This document shows, piece after piece, positions 23,739 to 33,174 of a stretch of DNA of 37,278 bases (position 1 is the first letter of the stretch; each line of letters opens with the position of its first letter). This DNA comes from Alphaproteobacteria bacterium MarineAlpha5_Bin12 (GTDB lineage: Bacteria > Pseudomonadota > Alphaproteobacteria > HIMB59 > GCA-002718135): the NCBI GenBank assembly GCA_002937855.1, contig PTKS01000012.1:1-37278 (forward strand). The letters run 5' to 3'. The notes below the pieces were generated by a model that worked only from the letters and a program-made list of their open reading frames with translations, did not search any database and was not told the DNA's origin. The translations under genes were made by a program, and so were the position numbers.

Positions 23739-25097
23739 TTATATTTTATGAAAATCATCCACTCCAACAGTATGGTCTGTACCTGCTAGCGGTACTTTAG
23801 CCATTGCTGAAGCTTCCATTGTAAGTGCTGCTAGATCTTCAGGTTCAAGAGAATGTATATTTGTTTTTCCACACGCCCTTGCTAATAACTGAGCTTCCAA
23901 TGTCATAGAGTGAAGATAATTATATACTCTTAAAGCGGCATCATCAGGATTTAATCTTTTTCTAAGTTGAGGATCTTGAGTTGCAACACCTACTGGGCAT
24001 CTTCCTGTATGACAATGATAACATTCACCAGCAGAAACTCCTAATTCCTTTTCAAAATCAGCCTCAGGTATATCTTTGTTACAGTTCAAAGCAATTAAAC
24101 CACCAGTTCCAACTGATACACAATCAGCACCTAATGCAAGGGCTTTAGCCATATCAGCACCATCCCGAATACCCCCTGCAAAAACTAAAGTTACTTCTCC
24201 AGTTTTTCCTACATCATCTAAAGCTCTTCTTGCCTCTCTAACTGCTGCTATTCCTGGTATGCCTGTATTTGCTGCAGCAATATGTGGTCCAGCTCCAGTA
24301 GATCCTTCCATACAATCCAAATAAATTGAATCTGGATTACACTTCGCAGCCATACGTACATCGTCATAAACTTTTGCAGCGCCTAATTTTAATTGAATTG
24401 GAACTTGGTTATCAGTGAGCTCTCTTAATTCATCTACTTTTAGAGCTAAATCATCGGGCCCTAGCCAATCTGGATGTCGTGCTGGAGAGCGTTGATCAAT
24501 ACCCGCAGGTAATGATCTCATTTCTGCAACTTGATCAGTAACTTTTTGTCCCATTAAATGTCCGCCCATACCTACCTTTTGACCTTGACCAATAAACACC
24601 TCAATACCATCTGCTAGTTGTGCGTGGTGAGGATTAAAACCATAACGAGATTGTATACATTGATAATACCACAATTCTGAATAACGTCTTTCATCTGGTA
24701 TCATTCCTCCTTCACCAGAACATGTTGCACTACCTGCCATTGTGGCTCCTCTAGCAAGAGCTGTTTTAGCTTCATAAGATAAAGCGCCAAAACTCATACT
24801 AGTAATATAAATAGGGATATCAAGCTTTATTGGATTTTTGCAATTAGGACCAATGATAGTTTTTGTTTCACATTTTTCCCTATAACCTTCAATGACAAAT
24901 CTAGTTAAAGTACCCGGCAAAAATGTTAAATCATCCCAATGTGGAATTTTTTTCATTAAAGCCATTCCGCGCATACGATAACGACCTAGTTGGGATTTAA
25001 TATGAATGTCATTAATTACATCTGGAGTAAAAATAGCATTTTTACCTAAAATACTTTTTTCATTATCATTTTTTTTGCTTTTATTTTTTTTTGACAT
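23739..25097 (-). CDS. mgsC: N-methylglutamate synthase subunit C (FMN-binding glutamate synthase-type)
   Basis: This is the catalytic FMN domain of glutamate synthase in free form (452 aa): IPIYITSMSFGALSYEAKTALARGA, IQLKLGAAKVYDD, then DCMEGSTGAGPHIAAANTGIP and LVFAGGIRDGADMAKALALGADCV for FMN binding, and the Fe-S motif with C359, C362 and C367 (ECYHCHTGRCPVG). With the two genes upstream it forms the three-part MgsABC enzyme that makes N-methylglutamate from methylamine and glutamate. The same families are also annotated as GlxD, a glutamate-synthase-like protein of uncertain role. Context (GMAS-type synthetase, tdm, tmm) favours the methylamine role. Confidence 0.85.
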   Translation of the reverse strand: MSKKNKSKKNDNEKSILGKNAIFTPDVINDIHIKSQLGRYRMRGMALMKKIPHWDDLTFLPGTLTRFVIEGYREKCETKTIIGPNCKNPIKLDIPIYITSMSFGALSYEAKTALARGATMAGSATCSGEGGMIPDERRYSELWYYQCIQSRYGFNPHHAQLADGIEVFIGQGQKVGMGGHLMGQKVTDQVAEMRSLPAGIDQRSPARHPDWLGPDDLALKVDELRELTDNQVPIQLKLGAAKVYDDVRMAAKCNPDSIYLDCMEGSTGAGPHIAAANTGIPGIAAVREARRALDDVGKTGEVTLVFAGGIRDGADMAKALALGADCVSVGTGGLIALNCNKDIPEADFEKELGVSAGECYHCHTGRCPVGVATQDPQLRKRLNPDDAALRVYNYLHSMTLEAQLLARACGKTNIHSLEPEDLAALTMEASAMAKVPLAGTDHTVGVDDFHKI

Positions 25098-25109
25098 ATT
25101 TGCTTCCTC

Positions 25110-25958
25110 TTATATTGCTCCTTTACGTTCTGAAGGTTCTAAATTATCATAATTCCATAATTTTTTTCCAGAAACTATTTTTGTCATTTTTGAAAAATCT
25201 ATTTTTCTATCAATTTCTGCTACTTTTAATTTTCTTTTAAGCCAATCAACATCTAGATCAGTCATTTCAGTTTCAACTGCATCTGCTCCTAATGATTTAA
25301 TTTTTCCCCCAACAAAAATAGTTCCGTCGTAAAGAGAATCCCCAAGGTTAGCGCCAACATCTCCACAAATAACAATTCTTCCTCTTTGCATCATAAATCC
25401 TGTAAATGCCCCAGCATCACCGCCAATAATTATTGTACCGCCCTTCATATCAATACCTGAACGAGCACCAACACTACCTTTGCAAATAAGGTCTCCCCCA
25501 CGTATAGCGGCTCCGAAACATGATCCTGCATTTTTTTCAATGACAACTTTTCCCGACATCATATTTTCCGCACATGACCAACCAACACGACCTGAAATTC
25601 TAACGACAGGTCCATCTATTGATCCAACTCCAAAATATCCCAAACTTCCTTCAACTATAAGATTCAATTTCTGAAGAATGCCAACACCTAAACTATGTTT
25701 AGCTCCAGGGTTTTTTAAAACAATAGTTCCATAACCTTGTTTAATTAATTCTTTTATTTTTTTATTTAATTCTTTGCATTGTAACTTTTCTGCATCAATT
25801 GTAGCCCTTTTATTAAAATCTACATCAAAAGCATCATGATAAAAAAAATTTTCAGCTTCTTCAGAATTAAAAAAGGTTTGTTGGGTTCTTCCAGTTAAAA
25901 CTTCATCATGAAGGCCCATCCCATAAGACTTATGTTCGCTTTTTTTTATGCCTGCCAT
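25110..25958 (-). CDS. mgsB: N-methylglutamate synthase subunit B (GXGXG domain, glutamate synthase alpha C-terminal-like)
   Basis: The 282-residue protein is mostly the right-handed beta-helix of the glutamate synthase C-terminal domain: repeated Gly-rich turns (GSLGYFGVGSIDGPVVRISGRVGW, then GAAIRGGDLICKGSVGARSGIDMKGG, then GGDAGAFTGFMMQRGRIVICGDVGANLGDSLYDG). This is a structural domain that links the amidotransferase to the FMN domain. It overlaps mgsA by 13 bases (25946-25958) and ends 12 bases before mgsC. The equivalent annotation is GlxC. Confidence 0.85.
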   Translation of the reverse strand: MAGIKKSEHKSYGMGLHDEVLTGRTQQTFFNSEEAENFFYHDAFDVDFNKRATIDAEKLQCKELNKKIKELIKQGYGTIVLKNPGAKHSLGVGILQKLNLIVEGSLGYFGVGSIDGPVVRISGRVGWSCAENMMSGKVVIEKNAGSCFGAAIRGGDLICKGSVGARSGIDMKGGTIIIGGDAGAFTGFMMQRGRIVICGDVGANLGDSLYDGTIFVGGKIKSLGADAVETEMTDLDVDWLKRKLKVAEIDRKIDFSKMTKIVSGKKLWNYDNLEPSERKGAI

Positions 25959-26887
25959 ACTTTTACCTCTCCTTCATAAGGATCGTATGTATCAATCTCA
26001 TGAGGAAGCAAGCTTCTAATTGCAACTTCTTCAGAAGCTAGGGCAACTAAATCATCACTTTCATATAGAACCATTGGTTTTGCTGCCATATGATCCTTAG
26101 CCATTCCTAACTTATCTTTAGTAGCTACTAAATAAGTAAAAACTCCATCTAAATCTTCTAATGAAGATTTCATGGCTTCCTCAAGCTCAACTCCTTTTCT
26201 AATTTTATTAGCAATGTAAACTGCAATTAATTCAGAATCACAAGTTGACATAAATCTCATACCTAAATTCTCTAATGCTCTTCTCGTATTCCAATAATTA
26301 GTTAATTGACCATTATGAACCACTGAAACATCACTAAAAGGATAGCCCCAGAAAGGATGTGCTGATCTTATGTCAACCCCGGACTCTGTTGCCATTCTTG
26401 TATGTCCAATTCCATGTGTTCCATTAAAATTACTCAAACCATATTGTTTAGCTACTACTGAAGCATCGCCAATATCTTTTACTAATTCTAGAGATCTTCC
26501 TAAAGACAATATTTCAGTCATTTCAACTGACTCAATTTTTTGAGCAATTTCTAAAAGATCATCTTTAGTTTTTATTACATACCTGAATGAATATGGTGTA
26601 ATTCTTTTTTCTTCTATAATCTCTGCACCGACTTTAGTTATTTCTGAATTAACATCGTCTTTTCTTTTTTCATAAACTTTAGAGTCCTCGTTTTTTGCTG
26701 AACTACCTTCTTTTACATTTTCTCCTACTTTAAAACGTAAAATGTAGTTTTTTGAGTCATTATCTCCATAAAGAGCAAATCCTGTAGAATCTGGACCTCT
26801 ATGCTTAAGGGACTGGAGCATATCTTGCATTTCTCCACCAACATTTGTTGATTTGCCTTTATGTATTAGTCCTGCTATTCCACACAT
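25946..26887 (-). CDS. mgsA: N-methylglutamate synthase subunit A (class II glutamine amidotransferase)
   Basis: The protein starts MCGIAGLIHKG, so removal of Met exposes Cys2, the N-terminal nucleophile of class II glutamine amidotransferases. HRGPDSTG, GIGHTRMATES and SVVHNGQLTNYWNTR are the usual active-site segments, and FMSTCDSELIAVYIANK follows. In methylglutamate synthase this domain hydrolyses the gamma-amide and passes the amine on. Length (313 aa) is normal for the free subunit. An N-terminal insert (around residues 55-130, with charged repeats KNEDSK and KRKDD) separates the early motifs. It follows the synthetase gene by 9 bases. Confidence 0.85.
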   Translation of the reverse strand: MCGIAGLIHKGKSTNVGGEMQDMLQSLKHRGPDSTGFALYGDNDSKNYILRFKVGENVKEGSSAKNEDSKVYEKRKDDVNSEITKVGAEIIEEKRITPYSFRYVIKTKDDLLEIAQKIESVEMTEILSLGRSLELVKDIGDASVVAKQYGLSNFNGTHGIGHTRMATESGVDIRSAHPFWGYPFSDVSVVHNGQLTNYWNTRRALENLGMRFMSTCDSELIAVYIANKIRKGVELEEAMKSSLEDLDGVFTYLVATKDKLGMAKDHMAAKPMVLYESDDLVALASEEVAIRSLLPHEIDTYDPYEGEVKVWQA

Positions 26888-26896
26888 TTTTTGCTA

Positions 26897-28369
26897 TTAA
26901 GGTAATACGTCTAAATAGGTTTCTAAATCCCACTCTGTCACACTAGAAAGGAATTTTTCCCATTCATCGTTTTTGTAGTGCATGAATACTCTATACATTT
27001 CATCTGGTAAAGCTGATTTTACAACTTCATCTTTTTCAACACATTTAATTGCATCTCCTAAAGTCAGAGGAAGTTTATCAACTTTCTTTCCTTGCTTCAT
27101 TGCTTCATATATGTTTTGTTTTTCAGGTTCACCAGGATCTAACTTATTTGTAATTCCATCATCAAAGGTTTTTAAAATTCCTGCTCCTAACAAATAAGGG
27201 TTATGAGTTGAATCAACCGATCTGTATTCCACTCTTCCAGGAGCTGAAACTCTAACACTACAAGTTCTATTTTGATAACCCCAATCAGCATAAACAGGCG
27301 CCCAAAATCCTGTATCCCATAAGCGTCTATATGAATTTACAGTTGGTGATCCTAAACAAGTAAGAGCAGGTAAGTGTAAGAGCATTCCTGCAATACTATG
27401 TAAGCCTACTGGTCCAGGTTTAACAGGGTCTATAGAAGGATCTGGCATAAACATATTTTCCCCACCTTTAACATGAGCAAATACTTGTTCCATACCTGGT
27501 AATGGATCATTTCCTAGAGGAGTTGATTCCATTTTGCCATCTTTCCACAAAGAAACATTAGTATGACAACCATTTGCAGAAACTCCCATAAATGGCTTAC
27601 TCATAAAACATGCAATTAAATTATTTTCTCTTGCAACTTGTGCACATATTTGTCTATAAGTTGATAGTCTATCTGCATTTCTTAAAACTTCATCATACAT
27701 AAAATTTAACTCTAGTTGTCCTGGAGCATCTTCATGGTCTCCCTGTATAACATCTAGCCCCATTGCCCGAGCATACTCTATAACTTTCATATATACTGGT
27801 CGCAATGATTCAAATTGATCTATATGGTAACAATATGGTCTTGAAAATCCATCTCCGGTTGGTTCTCCATTATCTTTTTTTGTTAACCACATCATTTCTG
27901 GCTCTGTACCAGCTCTTAAATGCATTCCGTGTTTAGCCTTAAACTCATCTTGAAAGATTTTTAAATTTCCTCGACAATCAGATGTCAGGTGACCTCCAGG
28001 ATTTTCTTCTTCTTCTCTATTTCTAAAACATGTACAAAAAACTCTTGCTACTCTTTTGTCCCAGGGGATTTGAACAAAAGTTTCAGGTTCAGGAATTCCT
28101 ACTAACTCTGATGCTTCAGGTCCATAACCAATATAATCTCCATGTCTGTCAATAAAGAGGTTTGCGGTTGCGCCATAAACAAGTTGAAAACCTTTTTCTG
28201 CAACAGTTTCCCAATGATCCGCTGGCACACCTTTTCCAACTATTCTCCCAGTAACTGAAATAAACTGATAATAAATGTATGTGATACCTAATTCGTTAAT
28301 TTTTTTACGAACATCTTTTACTAATTTGTCTCTACCCGCCTGATTTACAAAATCTTCTAAGTCACTCAT
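26897..28369 (-). CDS. gmaS: Glutamine synthetase-family enzyme, probable gamma-glutamylmethylamide synthetase (GMAS/GlnT)
   Basis: Glutamine synthetase catalytic motifs are present: GTEPEMMW (Glu156, Glu158), DAPGQLELN (metal-binding Glu213 and Glu220 region), NGCHTNVSLW (His269) and the Arg-rich NRTCSVRV followed by EYRSVDSTHNPY. The N-terminal beta-grasp domain contains GITYIYYQFISVTGRIVGKGVPA. At 490 residues it belongs to the type III/GlnT group that includes GMAS, which uses methylamine in place of ammonia. The order gmaS-mgsABC, next to tdm and tmm, supports GMAS. GlnT with ammonia cannot be excluded, because no decisive residue is known to me. The ribosome-binding site GAGGGGGAAA (28371-28380) is strong. 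Confidence 0.82.
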   Translation of the reverse strand: MSDLEDFVNQAGRDKLVKDVRKKINELGITYIYYQFISVTGRIVGKGVPADHWETVAEKGFQLVYGATANLFIDRHGDYIGYGPEASELVGIPEPETFVQIPWDKRVARVFCTCFRNREEEENPGGHLTSDCRGNLKIFQDEFKAKHGMHLRAGTEPEMMWLTKKDNGEPTGDGFSRPYCYHIDQFESLRPVYMKVIEYARAMGLDVIQGDHEDAPGQLELNFMYDEVLRNADRLSTYRQICAQVARENNLIACFMSKPFMGVSANGCHTNVSLWKDGKMESTPLGNDPLPGMEQVFAHVKGGENMFMPDPSIDPVKPGPVGLHSIAGMLLHLPALTCLGSPTVNSYRRLWDTGFWAPVYADWGYQNRTCSVRVSAPGRVEYRSVDSTHNPYLLGAGILKTFDDGITNKLDPGEPEKQNIYEAMKQGKKVDKLPLTLGDAIKCVEKDEVVKSALPDEMYRVFMHYKNDEWEKFLSSVTEWDLETYLDVLP

Positions 28370-28428
28370 ATTTCCCCCTCTATGTAGTATTTAGAATTTA
28401 ACTTTAGAATAATTCTAATAACATTAAT

Positions 28429-29772
28429 TTAACTCCAAGGAAATGGGCTATTCGATATTGGATGTAATTTACCTTCTTTAAATCTTGAAAAGCGAAAAGG
28501 TTCCAAAAGCTTACTATTTTCTCCCAATATCTCACTTGCTACTAATTTACCCACACCTATCATCTTATATCCGTGATTGGAATCTGCAATAATGTGAACA
28601 TTTTCTCGAAATTTATCAAAAATTGGAAAGTTATCAGGAGTAAAACAACCAAGACCTCCTGTTGATCCTTTTTTATATAAATGAGATTTCCCTTCAAATC
28701 TTTTTTGGCAAAAAGCCAAAGCTGATGACCACATGTGAGCAAAATCACTTCCAACAACATATTCACTAGAGTCAGGGCCATATGGATCTACGTTTACATT
28801 ATCAGCTGGTGTATCAACTTTATAAGGTGATGAGCCTCCTTGAATACCATTGAAATGAAAGTCAGGTTTATAATAAATTCCCCACAACTTATCTGTAATA
28901 AGTGATTTATCTTCGTCAGAGTATAATGGTGCATCAGTATCTATATGAATTACTGGTGGCATTTTTCCATCATTTGTAATTTGCATATTCGGATCAACTG
29001 TGAGAACCCCTTCAGTCAAAAACCAATATTTCCACATCGGAAAATTATCATGCATTTTTCCTTTATCATCTTTTATTGATATTTTTTTTGGAAGTTCAAG
29101 CATATTCCAAATATCTCTAAGCCATGGCCCCACTCCAACTATTACTTGATCACACTTTATTTCACCTTTGTCAGTTTCAACTGCTGTAACAGCATCACTG
29201 CCATTACCAAATTTAAATCCTAGAACTTTAGTTCCCGTTAATATCCTAACACCTTCATTCTCAGCTTTATTTGCTAAAGCATAAATCGAAGAAGTATTAT
29301 TAGCATATCCTCCTTTTTTTTCATGAAGCACTGAAGTAATTCCTTGCGCTTGCCAGTCATTAAAAATATTTTTCATATAATCGAAAGACTCTTTTTCTCC
29401 ATGAATAAAAACAGAATCATATCCAATTGATTTTTGCTGTTCATATATAGATGATATATCTTCGTCCATAATTTTTGGACTAATTTGCATATATCCCACA
29501 GGATGATAATGAAATGTTTCTGGATCACTATCCCAAATTTCAACACTGTGTGCCATTAACTCTCTCATTGCAGGCTGATAGTAATTATTTCTTACTACCC
29601 CACAAGCAACTCCACTAGCACCACTAGCTATTGCATTTTTTTCGATAACAAGTATTTGAGAACCGTCACCTTTTCCTTTAGATTTTAATAATTTAGCTAA
29701 ATGCCACGCTGTACTCAAGCCATGAATTCCTGCACCGATTATTAAATAATTAACTTTTTCTGGTACTGACAT
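28429..29772 (-). CDS. FAD-dependent oxidoreductase, sarcosine oxidase beta / N-methylglutamate dehydrogenase-like
   Basis: The FAD loop GAGIHGLSTAWHL (residues 13-25) and the ASGASGVACGVVRNNYYQPAMRELMAHS segment are typical of the DAO/SoxB group, and the C-terminal GGLGCFTPDNFPIFD plus IADSNHGYKMIGVGKLVASEIL closes the FAD site. At 447 residues it resembles the beta subunit of heterotetrameric sarcosine oxidase, which is also the model for MgdA. No alpha, gamma or delta subunit genes (MgdB, C, D) are in the window, so either it acts alone or its partners lie elsewhere. It opens the operon that continues with gmaS-mgsABC (59 bases upstream of gmaS) and is divergent from tdm. Confidence 0.75.
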   Translation of the reverse strand: MSVPEKVNYLIIGAGIHGLSTAWHLAKLLKSKGKGDGSQILVIEKNAIASGASGVACGVVRNNYYQPAMRELMAHSVEIWDSDPETFHYHPVGYMQISPKIMDEDISSIYEQQKSIGYDSVFIHGEKESFDYMKNIFNDWQAQGITSVLHEKKGGYANNTSSIYALANKAENEGVRILTGTKVLGFKFGNGSDAVTAVETDKGEIKCDQVIVGVGPWLRDIWNMLELPKKISIKDDKGKMHDNFPMWKYWFLTEGVLTVDPNMQITNDGKMPPVIHIDTDAPLYSDEDKSLITDKLWGIYYKPDFHFNGIQGGSSPYKVDTPADNVNVDPYGPDSSEYVVGSDFAHMWSSALAFCQKRFEGKSHLYKKGSTGGLGCFTPDNFPIFDKFRENVHIIADSNHGYKMIGVGKLVASEILGENSKLLEPFRFSRFKEGKLHPISNSPFPWS

Positions 29773-29842
29773 ATTATTTGATGTTATTAATAGTAAAAAG
29801 CATTGATTTAGCAGAAAGTAAAGATTATTTCAGTAATTATTT

Positions 29843-32182
29843 ATGTTAGAAGTAAGAAAAACAGATCCTTATATAGCTGGTATTAGTGGATTAATTCCAG
29901 GTGAAGAGCATTATGTGACTAAAGCACAAGGAATTATAGGTATTGATGTATTTGCAGGGGATGCGTTTCAATTGACAAATATTGAAGGTATGCAAATAGC
30001 TGAAATAGTTTTTTTTGATAAGAATGGCAAATCTGATTCTTCGATTATTAATCAAAAAAATTCTGGTAATGCCACAAATATTAAAAAAATACTCTCAAAA
30101 AATAATTATGGTGAAGAATTAATAAAAAAACTCAAAACTAAAAACATTGATATAAATAATGCAAAGTCTTTTATTTGTTTTAATGAATTTTCAAAAGCAA
30201 AAGAAAAAATTAAATTTAAAAGCCAAGAAGATGGATTTATTCTAATTTCTGCTCCTGGAAAAAATATGATAATTGATCAAAATGCAGCACCATCTGACAT
30301 AGATGTAAGAGTTTTTAGAAAAAATATTAATTTAAATAAAAATAAATTAAGCCTCCCAGACCCTTTAGCAGATGTGAAAGAGGAATACTTTATTGATAAG
30401 GCTACAGCATTAGCATACGAAGTTAAAGCGGGTGAATTCATTCAAGTTATAGATATATATGGAAGACAATGTTCAGACTTTATGGCATTTGATTCTTCTA
30501 AACTGCAAAATAATAAAGAATTATCCATTGATGCAACGGCTACAAGAGCAATTATCGGAGGTGCTTATCCTATGCCAGGATTATTTTCAAAATATTTTGA
30601 CCATGATTTAGAAGCACTAATTGAAGTTGTTCAAGATACTTGTGGGCGTCATGATACATATGGCACAGCATGCACTTCAAAAGTTTATGAGGATTTAGGT
30701 TATTTTGGACATCCTAATTGTTCTGATAATTATAATAAAGAACTTAAAAAATATAATATTAAAGCAAGAAAAGGTTGGCAAGCCATTAACTTATTTTTTA
30801 ACACATCAATAGATATGAATAATGTTTTATTTTCAGATGTCTCATGGTCACGACCAGGAGATTTTGTATTATTTCAAGCCCAAAAAGATTTAGTTGTAGT
30901 TTCATCTGCTTGTCCAGATGATACTTCTCCTGCAAATGGGTGGAATCCGACGGACATTTACGTTAGAACATATAAGGATAATAAATTATTTTCTAAATCA
31001 ATAGCTTTTAGAAAAAACGCTGAGGCAAAACCATTTATGACAAAAAATACAGGTTTCCATGAAAAAACATCAGAACTAACTAGAAACATGATGGATTCAT
31101 CAGGCTACTGGATACCTACAAAATATAACAATTATGGTCCTGCAGTAGAATATAATGCATGCCGAACTAATGTAGTTATGATGGATTTATCCTCATTAAG
31201 AAAATTTGAAATATTAGGTCCTGACTCGGAAGAATTAATGAATATTGCCCTAACAAGAAATGTTAAAAAATTGTCTATAGGTGAAGTTGTATATTCGGCT
31301 ATATGTTATGAAAATGGAATGATGATTGATGATGGAACACTCTATAAACTAGGAGATCATAATTTTAGATGGATTTGTGGTAACGATTATTCTGGTGAAT
31401 GGTTAAGAGAGCTAGCAGAAAAATTAAAGCTTGATGTATGGGTTAAATCATCTACAGACCAATTAAACAATTTATCTGTTCAAGGACCAAATAGCAGGAA
31501 CCTTTTGAAAGAAATTATTTGGACACCACCGGCACAACCCAAACTAGAAGAATTAAAATGGTTTCATTTTTCAGTGGGAAGACTATTCAAAGATCAAGGA
31601 ACTCCAATAATGGTTTCGAGAACTGGTTATACTGGCGAATTAGGTTATGAGATTTTTTGCCATCCAAAAGATGGTACTCAAATTTGGGAAGCAATTTGGA
31701 ATGAAGGAAAAAAATACAATATTGTACCTATGGGATTTGATGCTTTAGATATATTGAGAATAGAAGCGGGTTTAATTTTAGGAGGTAATGAATTTAGTGA
31801 TCAGACTGATCCATTTGAAGCAGGCATAGGTTTCACCATACCTTTAAAAAGCAAAAATGTTGATTTTATTGGAAAAAATGCATTAATAGAAAGAAAGAAT
31901 CATCCTCAAAAAAAATTAGTTGGATTAGAAATAGAAGGTAATGAAAAAGCAAATCACGGAGATTTGGTCCATTCTGGTAGAGGTCAAGTTGGTATAATCA
32001 CTAGCGGAACTATGTCACCAATTTTAAACAAAAACATTGCAATGTGTAGAGTTGACACAAAATATTCAGAAATAGGAACTTCCTTAGAAATTGGTAAATT
32101 AGATAGTCATCAAAAAAGATTAATGGCAAAAGTAGTTAAATTTCCATTTTATGATCCGGATAAATCTAGGGTCAAATCATAA
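29843..32182 (+). CDS. tdm: Trimethylamine N-oxide demethylase (DUF1989 + GcvT-like fusion), 779 aa
   Basis: Two domains are fused. Residues about 180-380 are DUF1989: IDIYGRQCSDFMAFD, DTCGRHDTYGTACT and SSACPDDTSPANGW. Cys277, Cys293 and Cys357 are the likely three-sulfur zinc ligands reported for Tdm. Residues about 410-779 are aminomethyltransferase (GcvT)-like: ACRTNVVMMDLSSLRKFEILGPD, SRTGYTGELGYEIF and GFDALDILRIEAGLILGG, which bind tetrahydrofolate. Tdm converts TMAO to dimethylamine and formaldehyde. The first 170 residues are another DUF1989-like segment that lacks the cysteines. Length and layout match described Tdm. The gene is divergent from the soxB-like gene (70-base gap) and is followed 11 bases later by the PLP enzyme gene. 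Confidence 0.88.
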   Translation: MLEVRKTDPYIAGISGLIPGEEHYVTKAQGIIGIDVFAGDAFQLTNIEGMQIAEIVFFDKNGKSDSSIINQKNSGNATNIKKILSKNNYGEELIKKLKTKNIDINNAKSFICFNEFSKAKEKIKFKSQEDGFILISAPGKNMIIDQNAAPSDIDVRVFRKNINLNKNKLSLPDPLADVKEEYFIDKATALAYEVKAGEFIQVIDIYGRQCSDFMAFDSSKLQNNKELSIDATATRAIIGGAYPMPGLFSKYFDHDLEALIEVVQDTCGRHDTYGTACTSKVYEDLGYFGHPNCSDNYNKELKKYNIKARKGWQAINLFFNTSIDMNNVLFSDVSWSRPGDFVLFQAQKDLVVVSSACPDDTSPANGWNPTDIYVRTYKDNKLFSKSIAFRKNAEAKPFMTKNTGFHEKTSELTRNMMDSSGYWIPTKYNNYGPAVEYNACRTNVVMMDLSSLRKFEILGPDSEELMNIALTRNVKKLSIGEVVYSAICYENGMMIDDGTLYKLGDHNFRWICGNDYSGEWLRELAEKLKLDVWVKSSTDQLNNLSVQGPNSRNLLKEIIWTPPAQPKLEELKWFHFSVGRLFKDQGTPIMVSRTGYTGELGYEIFCHPKDGTQIWEAIWNEGKKYNIVPMGFDALDILRIEAGLILGGNEFSDQTDPFEAGIGFTIPLKSKNVDFIGKNALIERKNHPQKKLVGLEIEGNEKANHGDLVHSGRGQVGIITSGTMSPILNKNIAMCRVDTKYSEIGTSLEIGKLDSHQKRLMAKVVKFPFYDPDKSRVKS

Positions 32183-32193
32183 AAAAACTTAAA

Positions 32194-33174
32194 ATGCTCG
32201 ATAAATTTGGAAGAATCAAACTAGGTCACTTTCCAACACCTATAGAATTTTTAAAAAACTTAAGTGAAGATTTAGATGGACCTGAAATATATATTAAAAG
32301 AGATGACTGTACTGGATTAGCCTCAGGAGGGAATAAAACCAGAAAATTAGAATTTCTTATGTCAGATGTTTTACAAAACAATGTAAACCTAGTAGTTACT
32401 GTTGGTGCAGTTCAATCAAATCACGCAAGACAAACTGCTGCGGCATGTGCGATATTAGGAATAAAATGTCTAATAATATTGGAACAAAGATTAGAAAAAG
32501 CTCCAGACTCATATATGAAATCTGGAAATGTTTTTCTAAATAAATTGTTTGGAGCAGAAATTTTATTTTGTCCAAAAGATTTAAATGTTGATGAATATGC
32601 AAAAAAAATAATCCAAGAAAGAGAAAAGGGAAATATTAAATGCTATTTCATTCCAGTTGGTGGTAGTAATTATATTGGTGAATTGGGTTATATTGAATGC
32701 ATAAGAGAAATTGTGGAATATGATAAAAATAAAATATTTACACATATTATACTTGCTTCAGGAAGTGGAGGTACTCACTCTGGTTCAATAGTTGGAAAGA
32801 AATACTATGATTATAAAGCAAAAATTTTAGGAATAAGTGTTAAAGATAATAAATTAAACCAAGAAAATAAAGTTTATAATTTGGTTCAATCAGCTTGCAA
32901 ATTTATAAGTTGTCCTGTTCCTGATAGAGGAGATGTAATTGTTTTTGATGATTATGTTGGTGAAGGTTATGGAGTCCCAACTGAAGGAATGAAAAAAGCT
33001 CTTAAAATTATGGCTCAAAGAGAAGCAATTCTATTAGATCCCGTATATTCTGGAAAAGCCTTTGACGGCCTCTTAGATTTAATACGTAAAAATTATTTTG
33101 ATAAATCAGATAAAATACTGTTTATTCATACAGGAGGGTCATTTTCCTTACCTGCATATGAATGGGCGTTTTAG
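32194..33174 (+). CDS. PLP-dependent D-cysteine desulfhydrase / L-cysteate sulfo-lyase family protein, 326 aa
   Basis: The start matches the family: FPTPIEFLKNLSEDLDGPEIYIKRDDCTGLASGGNKTRKLEF, with the PLP-binding Lys51 in NKTRKLE, then TVGAVQSNHARQTAAACAILG. The C-terminal substrate and phosphate segments include SGSGGTHSG and the end FIHTGGSFSLPAYEW. Members include D-cysteine desulfhydrase, ACC deaminase and CuyA (L-cysteate sulfo-lyase of marine alphaproteobacteria). The marine setting makes CuyA a fair candidate, but the substrate is not decided by sequence alone. It is in an operon with tdm, and its stop overlaps the aminotransferase stop by four bases. Confidence 0.78.
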   Translation: MLDKFGRIKLGHFPTPIEFLKNLSEDLDGPEIYIKRDDCTGLASGGNKTRKLEFLMSDVLQNNVNLVVTVGAVQSNHARQTAAACAILGIKCLIILEQRLEKAPDSYMKSGNVFLNKLFGAEILFCPKDLNVDEYAKKIIQEREKGNIKCYFIPVGGSNYIGELGYIECIREIVEYDKNKIFTHIILASGSGGTHSGSIVGKKYYDYKAKILGISVKDNKLNQENKVYNLVQSACKFISCPVPDRGDVIVFDDYVGEGYGVPTEGMKKALKIMAQREAILLDPVYSGKAFDGLLDLIRKNYFDKSDKILFIHTGGSFSLPAYEWAF

